Made by a program: the position numbers and the translations under genes. This document shows, piece after piece, positions 1-8,390 of a DNA stretch of 64,000 bases; positions within the stretch are counted from its first letter, which is position 1, and each line of letters opens with the position of its first letter. Source of the DNA: Ga0077527 sp964531455 (GTDB lineage Bacteria > Pseudomonadota > Gammaproteobacteria > Burkholderiales > SG8-41). The notes under the pieces are model-generated. The model was given only the letters and a program-made list of their open reading frames with translations, searched no databases and was not told the DNA's origin. Location: NCBI GenBank assembly GCA_964531455.1, contig CAZHFZ010000002.1, positions 1 through 64,000 of the forward strand, read 5' to 3'.

Positions 1-920
1 ATCACCGCATCGGGACGGACTTCTTTCACCAGTTCCGGCAGGATTTCCGGTTCGGGATTGGCGAGTGCGAGGATCAGCGGCCGCTCGGCCATCTGCTTCA
101 CCATCTCGGGCTTGAGCACCTTGCCCGCCGACAGGCCGAGGAAGGCATCAGCGCCGGCCATCACGTCGCCGAGCTGGCGAGCATCGGTTTCAATCGCGTA
201 ACGCGCCTTGTCGTGGTCCATCAGTTCGGCACGGCCCTTGTAGACCACACCGACGATGTCGGTGACAACAATGTTTTCTTTTTTCAGGCCCAGCGTCACC
301 AGCAAATCGAGGCAGGCCAGTGCCGCGGCGCCAGCGCCGGATACGACGAGCTTGATCTTGGAAATGTCCTTGCCGACGACCTTGAGGCCGTTGGTGAAGG
401 CGGCGCTGACAGTGATCGCGGTGCCGTGCTGGTCATCATGGAACACGGGGATCTTGCAGCGCTTGCGCAGTTCGCGCTCGACGATGAAACACTCCGGCGC
501 CTTGATGTCTTCGAGATTGATGCCACCGAAGGTCGGCTCCAGCGCCGCGATGACTTCCACCAGACGGTGCGGATCCTGCTCGTTGATTTCGATATCAAAG
601 ACGTCGATGCCGGCGAACTTCTTGAACAGCACGGCCTTGCCTTCCATCACCGGCTTCGACGCCAGCGGACCGATGTTGCCGAGGCCCAGCACGGCGGTGC
701 CGTTGGTGATTACGGCCACCAGATTGCCGCGCGCGGTGTAGTTGCTCGCCTCCTCCGGATGGGCAGCGATCTCCTCGCATACCTTGGCCACGCCGGGCGT
801 GTAGGCCAGCGCGAGGTCGCGCTGATTGACCAGACCCTTGGTCGGCGTGACGGCGATCTTGCCCGGCACGGGATAACGGTGATATTCGAGGGCTGCTTTG
901 CGCAGTTGCTCTTCAGGCAT
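1..920 (-). CDS. maeB: NADP-dependent malic enzyme, 5' part (runs off window)
   Basis: Reading the minus strand from the ATG at 920 gives a protein starting MPEEQLRKAALEYHRYP, with no stop before the window edge, so about 306 N-terminal residues are visible. It shows the malic enzyme pattern: an LALAYTPGVA segment, the FDIEINEQDP stretch, the metal/substrate region FHDDQHGTA, and a nucleotide-binding VVSGAGAAALACL. Malic enzymes decarboxylate malate oxidatively to pyruvate, making NAD(P)H in the cytoplasm. The long MaeB type usually has a C-terminal phosphotransacetylase-like domain, which would lie outside the window. A GAAAGGCGGA stretch upstream of the ATG can serve as ribosome binding site. 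It is divergent from the catabolic block. Family is sure; choice of the MaeB type is inference. Confidence 0.93.
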   Translation of the reverse strand, partial: MPEEQLRKAALEYHRYPVPGKIAVTPTKGLVNQRDLALAYTPGVAKVCEEIAAHPEEASNYTARGNLVAVITNGTAVLGLGNIGPLASKPVMEGKAVLFKKFAGIDVFDIEINEQDPHRLVEVIAALEPTFGGINLEDIKAPECFIVERELRKRCKIPVFHDDQHGTAITVSAAFTNGLKVVGKDISKIKLVVSGAGAAALACLDLLVTLGLKKENIVVTDIVGVVYKGRAELMDHDKARYAIETDARQLGDVMAGADAFLGLSAGKVLKPEMVKQMAERPLILALANPEPEILPELVKEVRPDAV

Positions 921-1208
921 TGCGGAATCCGCCTTTCGGAAAATTCGTTCACGCGACCTCGGCCGCGCGGGAGCGGGATTATACCGTAGCCCCTGCTTCT
1001 GCCCGTGTTTGTGGCAGGACAAGCCGACCGTGCACCGGGAAGATGCACCGCACACGATCCCGGCACCTTCGCAGTGCCCGCAAGCCATCTTTTGGTGATG
1101 CTGCACCTGTGCAGTTCCGAATGGCACAGGAATTGCACTGCTTGTGTGCAACCGCAACAAAGCACCAGAGAACAAGACTTGCGCACGCCGAACCACCTGA
1201 CCGCTTCT

Positions 1209-1412
1209 ATGCTGACGGCCGCCCTGCCGCAAACCGCTGTCGCCTGCCCGACCAAGCCGGCGCACCCGGTCATTGCGTTTGCGCCGGGCGCTGCCACGTA
1301 TAGTGTCGGCCGTGCCCTGGGCCGGTCATTGCCGGAAATGCGGGCACAAACCTTTGTCCCAGACAAACACAAGGACGCAGGTTTGGTGATCGCGCCCATC
1401 AGGATTGAATAA
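1209..1412 (+). pseudogene. Decayed Bug/TctC solute-binding protein gene (relic)
   Basis: The frame from ATG 1209 reads CPTKPAHPVIAFAPGAA, then VGRALGRSLPEMRAQTFV. This parallels residues about 12-60 of the intact Bug protein at 5807-6766 (YPTKPVRLIIPFPPGGA, VGRAVGQSLAEMWGQTVV). The last piece, AGLVIAPIRIE, matches the later AGVVIAPSIYPE, so about 30 codons are missing between. The frame then ends at TAA 1410. Similarity is visible at DNA level too, for example gccggtcattgccggaaatg against gccagtcattggcggaaatg. The Bug family has expanded strongly in betaproteobacteria and copies often decay. The rest of the 921-1477 gap holds no other gene that I can support; its 3' end must also carry the promoter of the downstream operon. 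Confidence 0.75.
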
Positions 1413-1477
1413 ACTACACATGACGCGCATGACGTTCCACACGTCTGCGGTAAACAGGTTCAGGAGGAGAGCAACAG

Positions 1478-2278
1478 ATGGAAATGCATTTGCGCGGGCA
1501 GTCGGTACTCATCACCGGCGCATCGAAGGGAATCGGGCTCGCCGTCGCCCGCGGGTTTGCCGGCGAGGGCTGCGATCTGCATCTCGCGGCGCGCTCGGCC
1601 GATGCACTCGAACAGAACAAGGCCTCGATCGAGCGTGAGTTCGGGGTCAAGGTCTGTGTTCACGTACTTGACCTGGGCGACGCTGCGGCGCTGAAAAAGC
1701 TCGCTGCCGATTGCAGCGATGTCAATGTGCTGGTGAACAACGCGGGCGAGATTCCTTCCGGACCGCTGGAGTCGCTTGACGAGGCCATCTGGCGCAAAAG
1801 CTACGACGTGAAGCTGATGGGTTACATGTTGCTTGCACGCGAGCTGTATCCCTGCATGAAGGCGCGCGGCAGCGGTGTGATCATCAACGACATCGGCAAC
1901 TCGGGGGAGAATTGGGACGCCAACTACATTGCCGGCAGCACTGCGAACGCCGCGCTGATGGCTTTCACCAAGGCGCTTGGCGGCGTAAGTCTCGACTTCG
2001 GCGTGCGGGTGGTCGGGGTGAATCCGGGCCCGGTCGAAACCGAACGCATGGTCAAGATCAACAAGCGCCGGGCAATCGACCTTTGGGGTGACGAGAGCCG
2101 CTGGACGGAGTTGCGCGAGAAGTACCCGGCCGGACGTCCCGCATCGGCCGAGGAAGTTGCCGATCTCATTGTATTTCTTGCCTCGCCGCGCGCAAGCTAC
2201 ATCACCGGCACGATTGTGACTATCGACGGCGGCATCGCAGCCAAGGGCTCGGTAATCAAGGAAAGGTCGCACACATGA
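1478..2278 (+). CDS. SDR-fold oxidoreductase-like protein lacking YxxxK
   Basis: A 266-residue protein with the SDR Rossmann signature TGASKGIG at 13-20, the NNAG motif at 87-90, and an NPGPVETER segment typical of the family after the active site. The usual Tyr-x-x-x-Lys pair is absent: aligning NAALMAFTKAL with the common KAALxxxTRAL puts Asn157 at the Lys position and Gly153 at the Tyr position. The only nearby Tyr is Tyr150. It may use other residues, bind nucleotide without classical catalysis, or belong to a divergent SDR branch. A strong aggaggag ribosome site precedes ATG 1478. Its stop overlaps the next start by 4 nt (ATGA), so it is translationally coupled to the aminotransferase. 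The substrate is unknown. Confidence 0.88.
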   Translation: MEMHLRGQSVLITGASKGIGLAVARGFAGEGCDLHLAARSADALEQNKASIEREFGVKVCVHVLDLGDAAALKKLAADCSDVNVLVNNAGEIPSGPLESLDEAIWRKSYDVKLMGYMLLARELYPCMKARGSGVIINDIGNSGENWDANYIAGSTANAALMAFTKALGGVSLDFGVRVVGVNPGPVETERMVKINKRRAIDLWGDESRWTELREKYPAGRPASAEEVADLIVFLASPRASYITGTIVTIDGGIAAKGSVIKERSHT

Positions 2279-3417
2279 GCACACCCCGCGGTTTCGACGT
2301 ACGCAATGCGCACTTTGATCGCCTGTTCAATACGCCAGACCTGATGTGGCTCGGGCAGAACACCAATCACTTCGAAACGCCGCCCGAGGTGATGAACGCG
2401 ATGCTTGATTCGCTAAAGCGCGAGGAGTACCACGCTTACGCGCCTCCCGCCGGCATGGAAACCCTGCGTGAGTTGATCCGCGATGACCTCGGCTTGCCTG
2501 ATCATTCGGTCCTGGTGACCGATGGTGGCGTGGCAGCGCTGTACACGGTCTGCCGCACGCTTTGCGAGCCGGGTGTGACGCTCGTGACGACCGATCCGGG
2601 CTGGAAATGGCCGCTGCACTTCTCGCGGGCGGCCGGCGCCGAAGTCATCGAGTTGCCCATCTACGACCCGGCGCAAGGGTATCGACTCACCGCGTCGCAA
2701 CTCGCGAACGCGGTCGACGAACGCACGCGCATCATTTACCTCGTAGACCCCAACAATCCGCTCGGCATCTGCTATACGCCGGCCGAAATCGAGGCGTTCA
2801 CGCAGATAGCGCGCAAAGTCGGTGCGTATTTCGTCCACGACTGCACGTATCGCCATTTCGCCGATTCGCACACGCTTGCCGCCCGTTTCTATCCCGAGCG
2901 CAGCATCACGATCTACAGCTTCTCGAAGTGGCTGGGCCTCGCAGGCTTGCGCGTCGGCGCGATCGTGGCCGCACCCGACGTCCTTGAACAACTCGCGGCG
3001 GCGCCGCCGAACAATCTCGGCAGCAACGTCGTCTCTCAGCGTGCCGCCATCGCCGGCCTGCGCATTCGTGACCGCTGGTTCCCCGAGATCAACCGGCGTC
3101 AGCGGCGCAACCAGGCCGAGATCCACGCCGCCGTTGCGCACATACCGGGTATGAAGGTGGCGGTGTATCCATCCCAGGCGAACTTCCTGGTCATCGAAGT
3201 CCTCGATGCCGGGATCACGCCAGAGGCGCTCTGCCATGCATACTCCAGCGAAGGCATCATGATCCGGCAAGGCACCTATCACACACCGCGTTTCGGCCAT
3301 CGTTTCGTGAAGGTCAGCACCACGGTACCGGAAGCCTGGGCCGACGCCTTCTGCGAACGCCTGCCGGCAATGGTGGACAAAGCGCGCACGATCAAAGAAG
3401 TACCGCCGCTCTTTTAG
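2275..3417 (+). CDS. PLP-dependent class I/II aminotransferase
   Basis: A 380-residue fold-type I PLP enzyme. The Schiff-base lysine is Lys218 in YSFSKWLGLAGLRVG. The DPNNPLG motif (159-164) and the HDCTYRHF segment (189-196) match the Asn and Asp/Tyr cofactor-contact regions of class I/II aminotransferases. Length is normal. It overlaps the SDR by 4 nt and is followed after 14 nt by an alpha/beta hydrolase, so it sits in a catabolic operon rather than with a biosynthesis pathway. Enzymes of this class move an amino group between an amino acid and a 2-oxo acid; some instead catalyse C-S lysis. The substrate cannot be read from the sequence. Confidence 0.92.
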   Translation: MSTPRGFDVRNAHFDRLFNTPDLMWLGQNTNHFETPPEVMNAMLDSLKREEYHAYAPPAGMETLRELIRDDLGLPDHSVLVTDGGVAALYTVCRTLCEPGVTLVTTDPGWKWPLHFSRAAGAEVIELPIYDPAQGYRLTASQLANAVDERTRIIYLVDPNNPLGICYTPAEIEAFTQIARKVGAYFVHDCTYRHFADSHTLAARFYPERSITIYSFSKWLGLAGLRVGAIVAAPDVLEQLAAAPPNNLGSNVVSQRAAIAGLRIRDRWFPEINRRQRRNQAEIHAAVAHIPGMKVAVYPSQANFLVIEVLDAGITPEALCHAYSSEGIMIRQGTYHTPRFGHRFVKVSTTVPEAWADAFCERLPAMVDKARTIKEVPPLF

Positions 3418-3431
3418 CGAGGAGAACCACC

Positions 3432-4313
3432 ATGCCCTACGCCACCACCGAAGACGGGGTGAAGCTCTATTACGAGGAAGCCGGCAGCGGCACGCCGATC
3501 GTGTTCGTACATGAGTTCGGCGGCGATCACCGAAGCTGGGAGCCGCAGATGCGCCATTTCTCGCGGCGCCATCGCTGCATAACTTTCGGAGCGCGCGGTT
3601 ATCCGCCCTCCGACGTGCCAGCCGACGTCGGGAAATACTCGCAGGCACGCGCTACGGCCGACATTGCCGCGGTCATGGATGGCGCCGGCATTGATCGCGC
3701 ACACGTGGTCGGCCTTTCGATGGGAGGCTTCGCGGCGCTGCACTTCGGGCTGGACTTCGCCGCACGAGCACGCTCGCTGGTCATCGCCAGCGCTGGCTAC
3801 GGCGCCGAGAAGCAGCACGAGGCGTACTTCAGGGGCGTGTCGATGGAGGTTGCGGCCCAGTTCGAAGCGCAAGGCAGTGAGACATTTGCAAAGACTTATT
3901 CGCTCGGCGCTTCACGTGTGCAGTTCCAGAACAAAGACCCGCGCGGCTGGCAGGAATTCGCGACTCAGCTCGGCCAGCACTCCTCGCTGGGCGCCGCCAA
4001 CACGATGCGTGGTGTACAGGCGCGTCGGCCATCGATCTATGATCTCGAAGACCGCATGAAGCAGATGCAGGTTCCGACCCTGGTGATCGTCGGCGACGAA
4101 GATGATCACTGCATTCAGCCGGGCGTATTCATGAAAAAGACGATCCCGGCCGCGGGCCTGCTGATCGTGCCCAAGACCGGTCATACCGTGAATCTCGAAG
4201 AACCTGACCGTTTCAATTCGTTCGTGGATGCTTTCATCGGGCTGGCCGAAGCAGGCAACTGGACTGCACGCGATCCACGCGCGATGCCCGCCGAGATCAT
4301 GAAAACGCAATAG
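3432..4313 (+). CDS. Alpha/beta-fold hydrolase
   Basis: A 293-residue protein with the alpha/beta hydrolase layout: oxyanion-hole strand IVFVHEFGG (24-31), nucleophile elbow GLSMGG with Ser96, an acid in the VIVGDEDD region, and a C-terminal His in TGHTVNLEEPDRF. The GDEDDxC and NLEEPDRFN patterns are common in ester, lactone or C-C bond hydrolases of catabolic clusters. A gaggagaacc ribosome site precedes ATG 3432. The next gene starts 5 nt after its stop. It is probably cytoplasmic, since no signal peptide is seen. In this operon it could open a lactone or hydrolyse an ester or amide intermediate; the exact reaction is unknown. Confidence 0.92.
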   Translation: MPYATTEDGVKLYYEEAGSGTPIVFVHEFGGDHRSWEPQMRHFSRRHRCITFGARGYPPSDVPADVGKYSQARATADIAAVMDGAGIDRAHVVGLSMGGFAALHFGLDFAARARSLVIASAGYGAEKQHEAYFRGVSMEVAAQFEAQGSETFAKTYSLGASRVQFQNKDPRGWQEFATQLGQHSSLGAANTMRGVQARRPSIYDLEDRMKQMQVPTLVIVGDEDDHCIQPGVFMKKTIPAAGLLIVPKTGHTVNLEEPDRFNSFVDAFIGLAEAGNWTARDPRAMPAEIMKTQ

Positions 4314-4318
4314 CGGCC

Positions 4319-5560
4319 ATGACGCTCCCAAGCGCTCACATCGATGAAGCGCGCCTTTGGGCGCGCCACATGAGTCTCGCGCGCCACGGTGCTACCGTCG
4401 CCGGCGGGGTCAACCGGCAGGCGCTCTCCGATGAGGAGATCGCCGCACGGCGCGAGCTCATGGCCATCGCGCGCGAACTCGATCTCGCGGCATTTACCGA
4501 TCCCGCAGGCAACTTCTTCCTGCGCATGGAAGGCCGCGAGGCCGATGCGCCGCCCGTGCTCACCGGTTCACACATCGACAGCCAACCCACCGGCGGCAGG
4601 TTTGACGGCATTTACGGCGTGCTCGCCGGCATTGAGGCCATCGAAGCCCTGCGGTCAGCAGGCATCACGCCGCGACGGCCGATCGAAGTGGTCGGATGGA
4701 TGAACGAGGAAGGCTCGCGGTTTGCGCCGGGCATGATGGGCTCCGCCGCGTTTGCGGGCGCGGCAGAACTCGACGCCTTCCTGCCGATCACGGACGCGCT
4801 GGGCGCGACCGTTGAGCGTGAACTGGCCCGCACGAGGGACGCTTTTCCCGATGTCCCTCTGCGACCACTCGGTCGGCCGATTGCGGCCTATATTGAAACG
4901 CACATCGAGCAAGGCCCGGTGCTTGAACAGGAAGGTTATAGCGTTGGCGTTGTCACCGGCATTCAGGGCAAGCGTACGTTCCGGATTACTGTCACCGGCG
5001 AAGAAGCGCACGCAGGCACCGCTCCCCTGCGAACACGCAGGGACGCTTTGCTCGCAGCCACCGCCATCATCCAGGGGCTTTCGAAGGCGTTGGCCGACCC
5101 CGACGACATCGTGAAATTCACAGTCGGCCGCATCGAAGTCCAGCCCAATGCCCCATCAGTCGTGGCGGGTCAGGCCATTTTCTCGATCGATCTGCGGCAT
5201 CCCGATTCGGCACGCCTTCGCGCAATCGGCGACGCCATTGCAAATCTCTGTGCAGATCACGGGCGCCCCTGCGATGTCACGGTGCGCGAACTTACCACTG
5301 CAATGTCGCTGGAGTTTCCAGTGGCCATCCGCGATCTCATACGCGGCTGCGCCGATGTCATCGGCATCCGCACCCTCGACCTTTCTTCTGCTGCCGGACA
5401 TGATGCCCGCTTCTTGCACAGCGTGTGTCCAAGCGGAATGATCTTCGTGCCCTGCAAAGCAGGCATCAGCCACAACGAGGCCGAGTCGGCGACTGCCAGC
5501 GATCTTGCCGACGGCGCACGGGTGCTGGCCGATGCACTCTTCGCCCTTGCAATGCGTTGA
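4319..5560 (+). CDS. M20-family Zn hydrolase (N-carbamoyl-amino acid/allantoate amidohydrolase type)
   Basis: A 413-residue protein of the hydantoinase/carbamoylase branch of peptidase family M20. Visible metal and substrate motifs are GSHIDSQPTGGRFDG (83-97; His85 and Asp96), WMNEEGSRF (Glu130/Glu131), ETHIEQGPVLE and, near the end, AAGHDARF. A dimerisation/lid domain lies between. Relatives cleave N-carbamoyl amino acids, ureidoglycolate-type compounds or allantoate, releasing CO2 and ammonia. No SD is obvious in the 5-nt gap after the hydrolase, so coupling is likely. With the neighbouring aminotransferase it points to breakdown of a nitrogen compound with a ureido or amide group, which is inference. 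Confidence 0.9.
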   Translation: MTLPSAHIDEARLWARHMSLARHGATVAGGVNRQALSDEEIAARRELMAIARELDLAAFTDPAGNFFLRMEGREADAPPVLTGSHIDSQPTGGRFDGIYGVLAGIEAIEALRSAGITPRRPIEVVGWMNEEGSRFAPGMMGSAAFAGAAELDAFLPITDALGATVERELARTRDAFPDVPLRPLGRPIAAYIETHIEQGPVLEQEGYSVGVVTGIQGKRTFRITVTGEEAHAGTAPLRTRRDALLAATAIIQGLSKALADPDDIVKFTVGRIEVQPNAPSVVAGQAIFSIDLRHPDSARLRAIGDAIANLCADHGRPCDVTVRELTTAMSLEFPVAIRDLIRGCADVIGIRTLDLSSAAGHDARFLHSVCPSGMIFVPCKAGISHNEAESATASDLADGARVLADALFALAMR

Positions 5561-5806
5561 TCAGGTTTCGCATACCCCGATTGCTGCGTTCAACTCCGGT
5601 CATCCGGCCGGCCCGCCCACTGTCATGGCAGGGCTTGCGCGCACCGTAAAGGCGCATGGGCAGGCAGGCAGCACCGCCGCGGTGCAAGCGCAAGCCAAAC
5701 CCGGTCTGCACAGTGCTGCCATGCCTTTAAATAATTCGTGGCATGAGATTTGCCTGTCATCTACCTGATCACGTCTCAGCCATTGTTACCTTTCCAGGAA
5801 AACACC

Positions 5807-6766
5807 ATGAACGCTTTGTCTCGACTAGTCGCAGTCGCCATGCTCACATTGCCGCTGCTGGCCAATGCCTATCCGACCAAACCGGTGCGTCTGATCATTC
5901 CCTTCCCCCCGGGCGGTGCTTCCGATTATGTTGGCCGTGCCGTAGGCCAGTCATTGGCGGAAATGTGGGGGCAAACCGTTGTCGTCGACAACCGCGGCGG
6001 CGCCGGCGCCACCATTGGCACCGGCCTCGTAGCCAAAAGCCCCGCCGACGGCTACACGATGCTGATGGGCGTCAATGCCGGCGTGGTCATCGCCCCCAGC
6101 ATCTATCCGGAGCTCAGTTACGACCCGATCAAGGACCTGCTGCCGCTGGCTTCATTTGCACTGTCGCCGCAGTTGCTGGTGGTCACCAACGGGCTGCCGG
6201 TTAAAACGGTGCAGGACCTGGTAGCGCTGGCGAAAAGCAAACCCGATCAACTGTCTTTCGCGTCCTCGGGCAACGGCGCGCTACCCCATCTCGGCGCGGC
6301 GATGTTCAACATGATGACCGGCATCAAGGCGGTCCACGTGCCGTACAAGGGTAGTGGTCCTGCGCTGCCTGACCTGATCGCCGGCCGTACGCAATACATG
6401 ATCGACATCATCGTTTCAGCGCTGCCCATGGTGCAGTCCGGCAAGCTGCGCATGCTGGCGGTGACGACGACGAAGCGCTATCCGACGCTGCCCGATGTGC
6501 CGACGATCGCCGAAAGCGGGCTTCCCGGGTACGAGGCCGCCCAGTGGTACGGGCTGTTTGCACCGGCAGGCCTGCCGGCGCCAATCGCCAAAAAAGTGGA
6601 AGCCGATGTAGAAAAGCTGCTGGACAACAAGCCGCTGCGCGCCGGACTGTCACAGCGCGGCGCAGAAATGATGTATGGTAATTCCGCGCAGTTCAAGGCC
6701 GTGGTCAAACAGGACATCGCGAAATGGGCCAAAGTGGTCAAGGAAACCGGTGTCCGGGCAGATTAG
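5807..6766 (+). CDS. Bug/TctC-family tripartite tricarboxylate substrate-binding protein
   Basis: A 319-residue periplasmic protein. The start at ATG 5807 is preferred over an upstream ATG because it begins directly with the signal peptide MNALSRLVAVAMLTLPLLANA, with a ccaggaaa ribosome site before it. The mature part starts YPTKPVRLIIPFPPGGASD, the classic Bug N-terminus, followed by TVVVDNRGGAG and VPYKGSGPALPDLIAG, which line the ligand cleft. Bug proteins bind carboxylates, amino acids or nicotinate-like ligands. No TctAB membrane partner is next to it, which is common for orphan Bug genes. A decayed paralogue lies at 1209-1412. It probably captures the substrate of this catabolic block. 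Confidence 0.93.
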   Translation: MNALSRLVAVAMLTLPLLANAYPTKPVRLIIPFPPGGASDYVGRAVGQSLAEMWGQTVVVDNRGGAGATIGTGLVAKSPADGYTMLMGVNAGVVIAPSIYPELSYDPIKDLLPLASFALSPQLLVVTNGLPVKTVQDLVALAKSKPDQLSFASSGNGALPHLGAAMFNMMTGIKAVHVPYKGSGPALPDLIAGRTQYMIDIIVSALPMVQSGKLRMLAVTTTKRYPTLPDVPTIAESGLPGYEAAQWYGLFAPAGLPAPIAKKVEADVEKLLDNKPLRAGLSQRGAEMMYGNSAQFKAVVKQDIAKWAKVVKETGVRAD

Positions 6767-6782
6767 TTAAAGCAGGCAAAAT

Positions 6783-7148
6783 TTGGAAATCAACAATCCG
6801 GAAGTGCTGGCAGAGGTCACTGCGGTTTTCGACCGTTATGAACAGGCGCTGGTCAACAATGACGTCGCGGTGCTGGATGAGCTGTTCTGGCAAAGCCCGC
6901 ACACCGTGCGTTACGGCGCCGGCGAACTGCTCTATGGTCACGAGGAAATCGCGCGCTTTCGTTCGGCACGCTCGCCCGCAGGACTGGCGCGAACCGTACA
7001 ACGCACGGTCATTACCACCTTCGGCCGTGACTTCGCCACCGCCAGCATTCACTTTGACCGCGGCGGCCGCACCGGGCGGCAGATGCAGACCTGGGTGCGC
7101 CTGCCGGAGGGCTGGCGCGTCGTTGCCGCGCATGTCAGCATGATGTAG
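6783..7148 (+). CDS. AtzH-like/NTF2-fold protein (formerly DUF3225), TTG start
   Basis: A 121-residue SnoaL/NTF2-fold protein beginning MEINNPEVLAEV and containing FWQSPHTVRYGAGELLYGH and a C-terminal QTWVRLPEGWRVVAAHVS. This pattern matches the AtzH-like family (formerly DUF3225; includes HpxZ of oxalurate breakdown and AtzH of cyanurate breakdown). The only start giving a complete N-terminus is TTG 6783, because an in-frame stop lies at 6768-6770; a weak agcagg precedes it. It lies 16 nt after the Bug gene and is likely co-transcribed. Family members sit beside amidohydrolases of ureido compounds, which agrees with the M20 enzyme upstream. The 240 bp after it hold nothing I recognise. Confidence 0.85.
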   Translation: MEINNPEVLAEVTAVFDRYEQALVNNDVAVLDELFWQSPHTVRYGAGELLYGHEEIARFRSARSPAGLARTVQRTVITTFGRDFATASIHFDRGGRTGRQMQTWVRLPEGWRVVAAHVSMM

Positions 7149-7388
7149 GCCTGATCACAAAACGCCTGCGTTTGTCAGCACTGCGTTTCCTGCTGCGTTT
7201 ACCGCTGCGTTTCTCCTCGCCTTACCTTCCCGCCAATCCGGTCATTTCCCGTCAAAGCATCGCAGGCGCCTTGTCCCCACCGCGCGCGGCAGGTTTCGGG
7301 ACGGGTTCTAGCCGCGCGGCCTTTGTGCTAACGTTGCGCTGCTTTTTTTGCAGCCTGTCCGCTGCGCTGATTCCGCAACGTAAAACCC

Positions 7389-8366
7389 ATGGCCTCAACT
7401 TTTTCCGGCTCATTTTCCAACTTAAGGGCCGAACTCTATCCCGAGATCGAACCTTATAACGCCGGCATGCTCGCGCTCGACGGGCGACATCGCATGTATT
7501 TCGAGGAATCCGGCAATCCGCAAGGTGCCCCGGTGTTGTTCCTGCATGGCGGCCCGGGCGCCGGCGCCGCACCCGCGCATCGCCGTTTTTTTGATCCGGC
7601 GCATTTCCGCATTGTCATTTTCGACCAGCGCGGCGCGGGACGTTCGACGCCACTGGGCGACATCACCGACAACACCACACCACTGCTGGTCGCCGACATC
7701 GAAAAACTGCGCGAGCACCTCGGCATCAAACAATGGCTGGTGTTCGGCGGTTCCTGGGGCAGTACGCTGGCGCTGGCCTACGCGGAATTCCACCCCGACC
7801 GCTGCAAGGGCCTGATCCTGCGCGGCATTTTCCTGTGCCGCAAAAGCGAGATCGACTGGTTCCTTTATGGTCTGCGCAATATTTTTCCGGAAGCCTGGCG
7901 CGCCTTCACCGACCCGATTCCCGAAGCGGAACGCGGCGACCTGCTCACGGCCTATCACCGCCGCCTGACTGATCCCGATCCGGCCGTGCATATGCCGGCT
8001 GCGCGCGCCTGGGGTACGTATGAAGGTTCGTGTTCGACGCTGATGCCGAGTCCGGAAACAGTGGCTTACTTTGCCGGCGACGTGGTGTCACTCGGACTTG
8101 CACGCATCGAAGCGCATTATTTCAAGCACGATATTTTCCTGCCGGAGAATTCGCTGCTCGCCAACGTTAACCGTATTCGCAACATCCCCGGCGTGATCGT
8201 GCAGGGGCGTTACGACGCGGTTTGCCCCATCGTCTCGGCCGACGATCTGCACCGGGTCTGGCCCGAAGCGGAATACCACATCATTCCCGATGCCGGACAT
8301 TCGGCTTGGGAGCCCGGCATCTGCGCAGCGCTGGTTCGTGCCTGCGAAAAATTCAAAAACCTCTAA
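7389..8366 (+). CDS. pip: Prolyl iminopeptidase (S33 family)
   Basis: A 325-residue cytoplasmic alpha/beta hydrolase of the proline iminopeptidase family. It shows the oxyanion motif LHGGPGAG (52-59), DQRGAGRSTP (79-88), nucleophile elbow GGSWGS with Ser122, the acid in QGRYDAVCP, and the catalytic His in DAGHSAWEP. Length and N-terminal start (LYPEIEPYNAGML) agree with the family. It removes N-terminal proline from peptides. It is followed after 24 nt by a FAH-family gene with its own ribosome site. The link to the upstream catabolic genes is position only. Confidence 0.94.
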   Translation: MASTFSGSFSNLRAELYPEIEPYNAGMLALDGRHRMYFEESGNPQGAPVLFLHGGPGAGAAPAHRRFFDPAHFRIVIFDQRGAGRSTPLGDITDNTTPLLVADIEKLREHLGIKQWLVFGGSWGSTLALAYAEFHPDRCKGLILRGIFLCRKSEIDWFLYGLRNIFPEAWRAFTDPIPEAERGDLLTAYHRRLTDPDPAVHMPAARAWGTYEGSCSTLMPSPETVAYFAGDVVSLGLARIEAHYFKHDIFLPENSLLANVNRIRNIPGVIVQGRYDAVCPIVSADDLHRVWPEAEYHIIPDAGHSAWEPGICAALVRACEKFKNL

Positions 8367-8390
8367 TACTGTTCACCAAGGGAGAATGAC

